A DNA stretch of 59,174 bases from Planctomycetia bacterium (GTDB lineage Bacteria; Planctomycetota; Planctomycetia; Pirellulales; UBA1268), in contig BJHK01000019.1 in assembly GCA_014192425.1 (NCBI GenBank), positions 9,983 through 69,156 on the forward strand, in the 5' to 3' direction. The notes below the pieces were generated by a model, which had not been told where the DNA came from, made no database searches, and saw nothing but the letters and a program-made list of their open reading frames with translations. The position numbers were made by a program, and so were the translations under genes. Positions 24,282 through 31,307 of the stretch are shown here, in pieces (position 1 is the first letter of the stretch; the number at the start of each line of letters is the position of its first letter).

Positions 24282-25487
24282 ATGAAGATTTTCCTGCCGC
24301 TGTTTGCGATTCTCCTCGGTTTCAGTGCTTGTGCCGCAGGCATCGTGGCATGGGCGCCGCGGTTCGCGGAGTCCATCAGTCGGTACGTCATCAGCTGGTG
24401 GTCACTGTTTGCTCTGGTTCTTCTATTCTTCTGTGGCATTCCGAAGCTTCCCGCAGCGTGGCAGCCCAATGCGAAGCTGCTGACGCTCGCAGCGATGCTG
24501 GTCGCGATTCCTGTTTGCTTTGGAATCCTCTTCTTTCCCACGGAGACCCGTGATGCCGTTGACGTCACGCCGGCGCCGCTCCCCGAGTCGCCGCCATCTC
24601 TTCTGACAAGGCTCCGCGCACCATGGAACAGCATGGAGGCCCAGCGACTGCCAGCCGAAGTCGATCTCGTTCGCTGCGCCGCAACCGCTTACGAGGCTCC
24701 GGAGCAGATGGCGAGATCCATTGCCCAACTCGGCTTTGCAGAACATGAAGTCGTGCGGAATGGCTCGGCAAAGGGCGTGGTGATGATCGACGGCAATGAA
24801 GCCGTCATCGCCTTTGAAGGCACCAACGGCCTCGACGACATCGGCGATTGGTTCGCCAACATCGACACATCGCGCGGCAGCATCGCGGAAGGAGTGGTGC
24901 ACGGCGGATTCATCGATCACTACAACCGCGTCGCCGATCAGGTGCTGAAGGTTCTCGAGAATCACGCCGTCTCGCACGTATGGGTCACAGGCCATAGCCT
25001 CGGCGGAGCCATGGCGGTGCTCTGTGCCGTGGATCTCGAGCGGCGAGGCACGGTGACCGTCCGCGGCGTCGTGACATTTGGACAGCCGCTGCTCCTGGTG
25101 CCGGCCTGCGCCCTCGTCGTCAACGAAAAACTCTGGGGCCGACACCTGCGATTCATCAACGAAGCCGACGTCGTTCCCTGCGTGGCACCAGGTTTCCGGG
25201 GCGGAGGCAGCTTTGTTTGGTTTCAGAATGGCAAACCAACGTATGGCGGCCCAACCATGCGGGCGCTCGCAGCCGACGATGGGGCCATCACGCAAGACGA
25301 TGACGAAGCTGAGGGCCCGAAGCCGCTCACCGAGTCGGAGTTCGAGAAGAAGAAACAGCAGGTGAAGGCCCAGTTCGCGCCGCCGCAACCCGGCGAGCCG
25401 GTCATCGCCCAAGCCATGCCGAGCACCGCGGATCACGCCATGGAACGCTACGTGGACGCGATCCACACTCACTTCGGCGGCCCATGA
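24282..25487 (+). CDS. Membrane-anchored class 3 lipase-like protein
   Basis: This 401-aa protein has an N-terminal membrane domain with hydrophobic segments at about residues 3-24, 36-54 and 63-85. An alpha/beta-hydrolase domain of the Lipase_3 type follows. The nucleophile elbow GHSLGGAMAV lies near 235; the Asp (NEADVVP, ~292) and His (ADHAMERYVD) of the triad are visible. It would hydrolyse lipid or ester bonds close to the membrane. It heads a run of same-strand genes: the OLD ATPase starts 81 bp later and a basic protein 5 bp after that. Lipases used as membrane-attacking effectors are known in defence (CapV in CBASS), but those are patatin-like and this one is not. An ordinary lipase remains possible. 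Confidence 0.8.
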   Translation: MKIFLPLFAILLGFSACAAGIVAWAPRFAESISRYVISWWSLFALVLLFFCGIPKLPAAWQPNAKLLTLAAMLVAIPVCFGILFFPTETRDAVDVTPAPLPESPPSLLTRLRAPWNSMEAQRLPAEVDLVRCAATAYEAPEQMARSIAQLGFAEHEVVRNGSAKGVVMIDGNEAVIAFEGTNGLDDIGDWFANIDTSRGSIAEGVVHGGFIDHYNRVADQVLKVLENHAVSHVWVTGHSLGGAMAVLCAVDLERRGTVTVRGVVTFGQPLLLVPACALVVNEKLWGRHLRFINEADVVPCVAPGFRGGGSFVWFQNGKPTYGGPTMRALAADDGAITQDDDEAEGPKPLTESEFEKKKQQVKAQFAPPQPGEPVIAQAMPSTADHAMERYVDAIHTHFGGP

Positions 25488-25568
25488 GCAAAAGAACTTG
25501 CCCGACGAAACCCCCGCAAGGACATGTGTCTTTGCGAATCCGCCGGCCTGCGGGGTATCCTTCGCGGC

Positions 25569-27275
25569 ATGCTGACCAAACTGACTCTCACGAACTTCAA
25601 GCTCTTTGAAAAAGCCGAAATTGAGCTGGCCGATCGCGTCGTGTTCGTCGGGCCCAACAACTCTGGCAAAACGACCGCCCTGCAAGCCTTGGCTCTCTGG
25701 AACGTCGGCGTTCGCAAGTGGCTGGAACGTCGTGGCGACGGCAACGTCCCCAAGGAGCGGGCCGGCGTCACCATCAATCGCCGCGACCTCATTGCGTCGC
25801 CGATACCCGCTGCCAACCTGCTGTGGCGCGATCTCCATGTGCGGCAGAGTTTCCGCGACGAGGGAAGACAAAAAACACGAAACGTGCTCATCACGCTCGG
25901 CGTTGATGGAATCTCGGCAGGCGCCGCCTGGACCGCAACGCTCGAGTTCGACTACGCCAACGAAGAATCCTTTTATTGCCGTTCGCCGATCAGCCCGACC
26001 GGCGAACGGCAGGAAGTGCCCCCTGCCGCGGGTGACATCCGGCTGGCGTACCTGCCTCCGATGTCGGGCCTGACCCCCGTGGAACGGCGACTGGACGACG
26101 GGGCCCTGCAGGTGCTCATCGGCGAGGGGCGAACGGCCGAAGTGCTGAGAAACCTCTGCTGGAAAAGCCTTCAGTCCAACGAGCCGCAGTGGCGTGCGAT
26201 CGTCGAGCGCATGCAGCGACTCTTTGGCGTCCGTCTGCTTGATCCGGAATACATCGCCGCCCGCGGCGAAATCGTCATGTCGTTCAGGACTCGCGGTGGC
26301 ACCGAACTGGATTTGTCGGCAAGCGGGCGGGGCCAGCAGCAAACGCTCCTGTTACTCGCGCACATGGCAGCCAACCCCGGCTCCGTGCTGCTCCTCGACG
26401 AGCCAGACGCCCACCTGGAAGTGCTGCGGCAACGCCAGATGTACAACGAGCTGACCTCCGCCGCGACCGAAACGGGCAGTCAGATCATCGCCGCGAGTCA
26501 TTCCGAAGTCGTACTCGAAGAGGCGGCGGATCGTGACATGGTCGTGGCTTTCGTTGGCGAGCCGCACCGCATTGACGACCGCGGCAGCCAGGTTGCAAAG
26601 TCGCTCAAGAGCATCGGCTTCGAGAGTTATCTGCAAGCCGAAATCACGGGTTGGGTGCTCTACATGGAGGGTTCGACGGACCTCGCAATCCTCGCCGCGT
26701 TCGCTTCGCTCCTCGAGCATCCGGCCGCAGCCTGCCTTGAAAAACCGTTCGTCCACTACGTCGGCAACGTTCCCGCCAAGGCGCGGGAACACTTCCACGG
26801 GCTGCGCGTCGCCAAAAGTGATCTCGTCGGAATCGCCCTGTACGACAAGCTCGACTCCGACCCGCCCTCGGACCCCCCTCTCGCCCAGTTGACGTGGCGA
26901 AAGCGTGAGCTGGAAAACTATCTCTGCCAGCGCGACACGCTGCTCGCGTGGGCAGCCGCCCGCGGCCGCGAATTGTACGGGCCGCTTTTCGCCGCGACGT
27001 GGAGGTCCGAGATGGAGGCCGCCATCTCCGAAATCACGGCCGCGCTGACGACGCTCAAGGAGGGCGATCCTTGGGGAACCGAGATCAAGGCGAGCGACCA
27101 GTTCTTGACCCCGCTGTTCAGCCGTTTTTTCGAGCGGCTGAACCTCCCTAATTTGATGCGAAAGACCGACTATCACACGCTGGCCCGCTTCGTAGCACGC
27201 GACCAGATTGATGCGGAGGTCACGGAAAAACTCGATGCGATCGTGAACGTAGCTGGCCGCGCGATGCCGCGGTAG
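25569..27275 (+). CDS. OLD-family ATPase with TOPRIM-like C-terminus
   Basis: This 568-aa protein combines an SMC/ABC-like ATPase with a TOPRIM-type nuclease domain, as in OLD and GajA. It starts MLTKLTLTNFKLFEKAEIEL. Walker A is VGPNNSGKTTALQ (~29), the signature-like region SASGRGQQQTLLLLAHM (~248), and Walker B VLLLDEPDAHLEV (~275). The TOPRIM part has YMEGSTDLAIL (~364, conserved Glu) and IALYDKLDSD (~422, DxD-like). It follows the membrane lipase and precedes a basic protein by 5 bp. There is no UvrD-like helicase or reverse transcriptase beside it, so it is not Gabija or a known OLD class pairing that I can name. It probably cuts DNA when activated. Confidence 0.85.
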   Translation: MLTKLTLTNFKLFEKAEIELADRVVFVGPNNSGKTTALQALALWNVGVRKWLERRGDGNVPKERAGVTINRRDLIASPIPAANLLWRDLHVRQSFRDEGRQKTRNVLITLGVDGISAGAAWTATLEFDYANEESFYCRSPISPTGERQEVPPAAGDIRLAYLPPMSGLTPVERRLDDGALQVLIGEGRTAEVLRNLCWKSLQSNEPQWRAIVERMQRLFGVRLLDPEYIAARGEIVMSFRTRGGTELDLSASGRGQQQTLLLLAHMAANPGSVLLLDEPDAHLEVLRQRQMYNELTSAATETGSQIIAASHSEVVLEEAADRDMVVAFVGEPHRIDDRGSQVAKSLKSIGFESYLQAEITGWVLYMEGSTDLAILAAFASLLEHPAAACLEKPFVHYVGNVPAKAREHFHGLRVAKSDLVGIALYDKLDSDPPSDPPLAQLTWRKRELENYLCQRDTLLAWAAARGRELYGPLFAATWRSEMEAAISEITAALTTLKEGDPWGTEIKASDQFLTPLFSRFFERLNLPNLMRKTDYHTLARFVARDQIDAEVTEKLDAIVNVAGRAMPR

Positions 27276-27280
27276 TCGCC

Positions 27281-28117
27281 ATGCCCCAGAAACGCACCCA
27301 CATCCGGCCGGGACAAAAGCTCGAGCTTGCCCTCACGACCCGCGAGCGACGGGCCATCCTGGATCATCTCCTCTGCCTCCCTCCGGAATACGCGACGCTG
27401 CTTGGGAAGACGCCCGTCGACGAGCCGCTCCTGCTCACACTGGACGACCTCGACGACTTCTCGGGCTACGTCGCCGCCGAGTCGAACCACACACCCGACA
27501 AGCGGCTACGCACGATCCTCGACTCCGCCTTCCGGAAGATGACGGCCTTGCTCGATACGTTCACCGACGAGGGCCCGCCGGTCACGCGGCCGACCAAGCC
27601 AACCAAGCCGGCCGAGCGAACCAGCCGCACGAAAAGAGCCCTCGCGGCCGAGCAGTCCCTCGCCCAGTGGCGGGAAACCTCGTCCGACCAGGCGGCCTTC
27701 CTCGCCACTTGGGCCGCCACTTCTCTGCGGCTCGCCGAACAAAAGGGAACCAAGGACGAGAAGCTCCCGAGCTTCGTGCTGAGCGAACTCGACCAGGTGG
27801 TGCTTTCGACGTTGCCCAGCGTCACCCCCGGCATTCGGAAGCGAGTCAAGAATGGAAAGCATTCGTTCACCCGCGCGGAGGCCAGCGGCATGGTCATGGC
27901 CATCGCCCAGGAGTTCCCGAAGGCCCACCCCTTTCAGCAGGTGGGCTTGCTGATGACGGCCATGAGCCTCATGGCCGTCGTGGAAGCCAAACCGGGCGAC
28001 CCGCCGCCCAACGTCATCGTGAAAAAGTTTAGGCCTGCGGCGGCACGCAAGAAGGCCGTGAAAAAGGCGGCGAAAAAGACCACCGCCAAGAAACCGCGAC
28101 CGAAAGTCAAACCGTAG
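27281..28117 (+). CDS. Unknown protein with Lys/Ala-rich C-terminal tail
   Basis: This 278-aa protein is of no family I recognise. Its N-terminal ~85 residues (RPGQKLELALTTRERRAILD) contain a small conserved-looking domain. A Thr/Lys/Pro-rich linker follows (~100-120), then a helical part that includes ELDQVVLSTLPSVTPGIRKR. The last ~30 residues are histone-H1-like (KKAVKKAAKKTTAKKPRPKV), which suggests nucleic-acid binding. It starts 5 bp after the OLD gene and so is almost certainly co-expressed with it. A role as DNA-binding or regulatory partner of the OLD ATPase is inference. Confidence 0.7.
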   Translation: MPQKRTHIRPGQKLELALTTRERRAILDHLLCLPPEYATLLGKTPVDEPLLLTLDDLDDFSGYVAAESNHTPDKRLRTILDSAFRKMTALLDTFTDEGPPVTRPTKPTKPAERTSRTKRALAAEQSLAQWRETSSDQAAFLATWAATSLRLAEQKGTKDEKLPSFVLSELDQVVLSTLPSVTPGIRKRVKNGKHSFTRAEASGMVMAIAQEFPKAHPFQQVGLLMTAMSLMAVVEAKPGDPPPNVIVKKFRPAAARKKAVKKAAKKTTAKKPRPKVKP

Positions 28118-28153
28118 ACGCCCTCCGCACCAGCCACCGAACCCGAGCCACCC

Positions 28154-28219
28154 ATGGCCAAGAAAAAGAAGATCGCCAAGAAGGCATCCGAAGGAAAAGG
28201 TGACAGCCACCAAATCTAG
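28154..28219 (+). pseudogene. Start of a Lys-rich gene cut by a REP-like element
   Basis: An ATG at 28154 opens MAKKKKIAKKASEG and then runs into the REP-like element and stops at 28219. It starts 36 bases after the basic protein gene and looks like the first codons of a further gene whose remainder was lost at the element. It could also be a chance short frame. Confidence 0.4.
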
Positions 28220-28222
28220 GTA
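28193..28222 (+). repeat. REP-like element, copy 4
   Basis: This copy has the core GGTGACAGCCACC with the same flanks as copies 1 and 2. It sits between the truncated Lys-rich frame and the intact Mrr-like gene, which starts 34 bases downstream. Confidence 0.8.
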
Positions 28223-28256
28223 GATCGCCTCCAACACGCCACGCATCTCATCCACC

Positions 28257-29174
28257 ATGCCCATCCCCCAGTTCCACGAAATCTTCCTCCCGCTGCTGCG
28301 TCGCTCCGCCGACGGCCGGGAGTGGACGCTCGCCGCCCTTCGCGGACCAATTGCCGATGACTTCGGCCTGACCGACGCCGAACGGGCAGAGTTGCTGCCC
28401 AGCAACACGCAGACGCGGTTCGTCAACCGCCTCTGTTGGGCCAAGATCCATCTCGAACGGGCCGGTCTCCTCACCCGCGTCCGCCGCGGCGTGTTCACGA
28501 TCTCCGATGTCGGTCGATCGGTCCTCGCCGAAAAGCCCACCACGATCGACGTCGCCTGTCTCGACCGCTACGAGCCCTACCGCGAGTTTCGCCACCGCCG
28601 CACGGCCGACGATGACACAGGCGGGCAGCCTGAGCCGCCTCCCGAGACGTCCACCGAAACCCCCGAGGCTGTCCTCGAACGGGCCCACGAAACACTCAAC
28701 GACGAGCTCGCCGCCGAACTGCTCGACGAAATCGCCGACCACACGCCAACGTTCTTCGAGAAGGTCGTGCTCGACCTCATGAAGGCCATGGGCTACGGCG
28801 GGTTGGGCGACGCCGCCGGCCGGCTCACCAGCGCCGGCGCCGACGAAGGCATCGACGGCCTCATCCACGAAGACCGCCTCGGCCTCGAAACGATTCACCT
28901 CCAGGCGAAGCGCTGGAAGGACGCTGTCGGCAGACCGGAGATTCACAAGTTCGTGGGCGCCCTTCACGGCCGCCGGGCACGCAAGGGCGTCTTCGTGACC
29001 ACGAGCACGTTCACCCGCGAGGCCATCGACTACGCCGCCCAGATCGACACCAAGATCGTCCTCGTGGACGGCCGCACCCTCGCCCGCCTCATGATCGTCC
29101 ACGACGTCGGCTGCGCCCCCGCCCAGGCATTCGTCGTCAAGAAGCTCGACAGCGACTACTTCGTCGAGGGCTGA
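28257..29174 (+). CDS. mrr: Mrr-like type IV restriction endonuclease (the intact copy)
   Basis: This 305-aa nuclease is predicted to cut modified DNA. The N-terminal Mrr_N winged-helix part (residues 1-90) includes FHEIFLPLLRRSADGREWTL and SNTQTRFVNRLCWAKIHLER. An acidic Pro/Thr linker lies at about 110-140. The C-terminal Mrr catalytic domain has DLMKAMGYGG, GADEGIDGLI (catalytic Asp, ~200) and LQAKRW (QxK motif, ~221). It ends DYFVEG at 29174 and overlaps the convergent TIM-barrel gene by 19 bp. Four broken relatives are found in the window (19185, 23659, 24127, 39836), so this gene, or the module it belongs to, has been copied repeatedly. A REP-like element precedes it. Confidence 0.88.
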   Translation: MPIPQFHEIFLPLLRRSADGREWTLAALRGPIADDFGLTDAERAELLPSNTQTRFVNRLCWAKIHLERAGLLTRVRRGVFTISDVGRSVLAEKPTTIDVACLDRYEPYREFRHRRTADDDTGGQPEPPPETSTETPEAVLERAHETLNDELAAELLDEIADHTPTFFEKVVLDLMKAMGYGGLGDAAGRLTSAGADEGIDGLIHEDRLGLETIHLQAKRWKDAVGRPEIHKFVGALHGRRARKGVFVTTSTFTREAIDYAAQIDTKIVLVDGRTLARLMIVHDVGCAPAQAFVVKKLDSDYFVEG

Positions 29175-29890
29175 TCACGCCGGACACGGCGTGCCTGGCT
29201 CCCCGGCGAGAGCACCTCACGGGCTTCAGCGAGCTCTTCTGCGATTCCATCCTCGCCGACAGTTGATTCGAGAATGACCGGCACCCGTGCGAGTACCTCG
29301 GCCATCCCTTCGAAGGACCGCTTCGCAAGCAACGACATCGGGAAATGCTCGCCCTTCCCGCTGACCTCGCTCATGTGGACCTGTGCCAGCCGATCGCCGA
29401 AGTCGGCCACGATCCGCCGCGCTTCAGTCATCGTCGAATCGACCTGCCGGGCGTGCCCGACGTCGAAACATAACCGTGCTTCGGGCAGTCGCTCGAACAA
29501 CGGTCGAAGTTCCGCCGCCGTCCTCCCGGTCGGCTTTCGCGAGTCCATGTTCTCGATCCATAGACTGCTGCCGAGCGTCTTCCAAAGTGAGACGTCGTGG
29601 ATCACGTCCGGATGGACCACGATGCAAACACCTTTTTCCACTGCGCCCCTCAACTGCTCGACGAGCGATGCCTCATCGGCACAGTCGGTCGGAGCGTGGA
29701 GCGAGACATGCTTGAACCGCGTCCGCAACTCCCCGAGATGATTCGTCAAGGCAGCAAGAAGCTGGCCCAGCTCGCGGGCCCGCAACGCCGACAGCTCCAC
29801 GGCGTCAGCCTTTTCGCCCTCCAGCATCGCGAGGCCTCTGCGGAAGTCCCCACGAGCCAGCGCACCAGTGGAAAACCCGATGGGTGCCAT
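29156..29890 (-). CDS. TIM-barrel protein, xylose isomerase/AP endonuclease 2-like
   Basis: This 244-aa protein has the AP_endonuc_2 (sugar phosphate isomerase/epimerase) TIM-barrel look. It begins MAPIGFSTGALARGDFRRGL. Later strands carry HVSLHAPTD (~81), CIVVHPDVIHD (~109), LWIENMDSRK (~130), RLCFDVGHARQVD (~158) and AQVHMSEVSGKGEHFP (~189). Together these supply the His, Glu and Asp metal ligands of the fold. Its start overlaps the stop of the nucleotidyltransferase gene (TGATG), so the two are translated as a pair. The pairing inside a defence island suggests that it acts on a nucleic-acid or nucleotide substrate, but its reaction cannot be read from the sequence. Confidence 0.75.
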   Translation of the reverse strand: MAPIGFSTGALARGDFRRGLAMLEGEKADAVELSALRARELGQLLAALTNHLGELRTRFKHVSLHAPTDCADEASLVEQLRGAVEKGVCIVVHPDVIHDVSLWKTLGSSLWIENMDSRKPTGRTAAELRPLFERLPEARLCFDVGHARQVDSTMTEARRIVADFGDRLAQVHMSEVSGKGEHFPMSLLAKRSFEGMAEVLARVPVILESTVGEDGIAEELAEAREVLSPGSQARRVRRDQPSTK

Positions 29891-30975
29891 CAGAAAACCC
29901 CGTATTGCTTCGATAGCGCGGCTACGTGAGGGTTGCTGTCGAACAAGAGCTTGATGAAAGCTTTGTCCAGCCGGTCAGACAATCCCCGGGCGGCGATAAA
30001 CGTCGAGTTCGAATAGGCATCGGCGGGATCGAGGTTGCTCAATTCGTTCCGCTTGGTCCCGTCGCCGAGCAAGGCCAAGAACTCGTCGTACGGGCCGACA
30101 ACCTCTTCCTCCAGGCCTGCAGCATGCTGCGCGACAAACGCCTGGAGCGAATGCAACGGCGATCGGTTGATCCAGCCCTCGAGATGGTCGATGAGCCTGT
30201 CTTTGATGACCAGGGGATCCGTTACAGCCGGTTCGAGCGGCCATGCAATACACATGAGTATGCCCGACATCGCCAATAACTTCCGTGACATCCGCAGCTT
30301 GATGTTTCGCAGCGCCCATCCCTGATTATTGCGATCGCGATTCTTGGTGGCGAAATCCACGGCCATGGTGCGCCATAGGCGGACAATGTCGTTGAGCAAA
30401 AACCGTGGCGCTTTGTTCTTCGTGCCGGCCGGCGATAGGAAGCTGGCATCCTCCTGCAGGTAGCGGCCCAAAATCACGCGTAACACCCTCGCTCGGACCG
30501 ACGTGCTTTGACTGACGTCGATCGCGCTCGACTCCAGCAGCATGAGCAAGCGCCGCGTCATGTTCGTGTTGGTGTCGTCGTCGCCACCAATTTCGTGAAC
30601 GAGGTTGTGACTGAAGACCACGTTTCCGAACAGACCGGTACGGCCGGGCGGGAGGAACCCCATTGATGGCAACGAATCCCCGATGTCGTGGACGATTCGC
30701 CAGTGGTCGGCATCGGCACGGCCGTCGATGAGGATCGCCCAATCGAGGTCGCTCCCTTCGGTAAACTCCTGCCTCGCAAGAGAACCAAAGACGATGAACG
30801 CGGCTTCATCCACCGGAAGCACCCTCTTGGACAGATTGGCTAACTCGGCCATCTTGACACGGCTTCGCCGCTCCGCTGCCTCGATATGTGGCCAACGGGA
30901 GTGAGGCGGGCCGGTCGATGCCGCAGGCGCCGTGGGGTAAGGCGGCGGTTCGCTGGGATTCTTCGAACGGGTCAT
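29890..30975 (-). CDS. Nucleotidyltransferase-fold protein
   Basis: This 361-aa protein has the NTase signature FGSLARQEFTEGSDLDWAIL (about residue 62). It carries the GS motif and the metal-binding DxD in the usual DUF294/GlnD-like setting. The rest is helical with RLLMLLESSAIDV and RFLLNDIVRLWRTMAVDFAT, as in the C-terminal domain of DUF294-type transferases. Such enzymes transfer a nucleotide to protein, RNA or small molecules. The stop codon shares a base with the start of the TIM-barrel gene. The two genes run against their neighbours on both sides, so they move as one unit. It is not an obvious MenA/AbiEii toxin, and I cannot assign a named system. Confidence 0.78.
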   Translation of the reverse strand: MTRSKNPSEPPPYPTAPAASTGPPHSRWPHIEAAERRSRVKMAELANLSKRVLPVDEAAFIVFGSLARQEFTEGSDLDWAILIDGRADADHWRIVHDIGDSLPSMGFLPPGRTGLFGNVVFSHNLVHEIGGDDDTNTNMTRRLLMLLESSAIDVSQSTSVRARVLRVILGRYLQEDASFLSPAGTKNKAPRFLLNDIVRLWRTMAVDFATKNRDRNNQGWALRNIKLRMSRKLLAMSGILMCIAWPLEPAVTDPLVIKDRLIDHLEGWINRSPLHSLQAFVAQHAAGLEEEVVGPYDEFLALLGDGTKRNELSNLDPADAYSNSTFIAARGLSDRLDKAFIKLLFDSNPHVAALSKQYGVF

Positions 30976-31180
30976 TCCGACAACTCTACCGGTTTGTCAG
31001 GGCTCTGCCAGCGCCGCCACAGCGAGTATCGGCCGAATGCGGGCGCGGGATCGAACGGCGGGTTTCGCTCGCCTGATGAAGGCCATCCTCGCTGGCAACT
31101 GGGACTCTCGCCACTGGCCGGCTCAGAAGCGGCGGCCCTGAGAACGGCCAGTCGAAAAACTGAAACTAGGACCGCAAAGA
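30976..31180. other. Intergenic, no gene seen
   Basis: This stretch lies between the nucleotidyltransferase start and the REP-like element. A short open frame (MKAILAGNWDSRHWPAQKRR) has no similarity that I recognise. The promoter of the nucleotidyltransferase operon should be here on the minus strand, but no clear boxes are visible. Confidence 0.4.
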
Positions 31181-31212
31181 GGAAAAGGTGACGGCCACCG
31201 AAACTAGGTAAA
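31181..31212 (+). repeat. REP-like element, copy 5 (diverged)
   Basis: This copy reads GGTGACGGCCACCGAAACTAGG, with two or three substitutions relative to the other copies. It lies 95 bases before the second GmrSD-like gene, matching the position of copy 2 before the first. Confidence 0.75.
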
Positions 31213-31307
31213 TTACCCGCGGCGTTGGGTGTGCCTCGCCGCGGCTTTGTCGCACGCGAACCGCTGCTTCAAATGAGACACCCCCGCCAACCCAGTCTTG
31301 CCTGAAC

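Noticed and set aside
25569-28117. Gabija system
   Set aside because: The OLD-like ATPase resembles GajA, but the next gene is not a UvrD-like helicase (GajB).
31050-31140. Short gene starting MKAILAGNWDSRHWPAQKRR
   Set aside because: It has about 22 codons with no recognisable similarity and no ribosome-binding site; most likely chance.
19098-31212. CRISPR array
   Set aside because: The repeated ~30-base elements are 0.1-9 kb apart with genes between them and no regular spacers.
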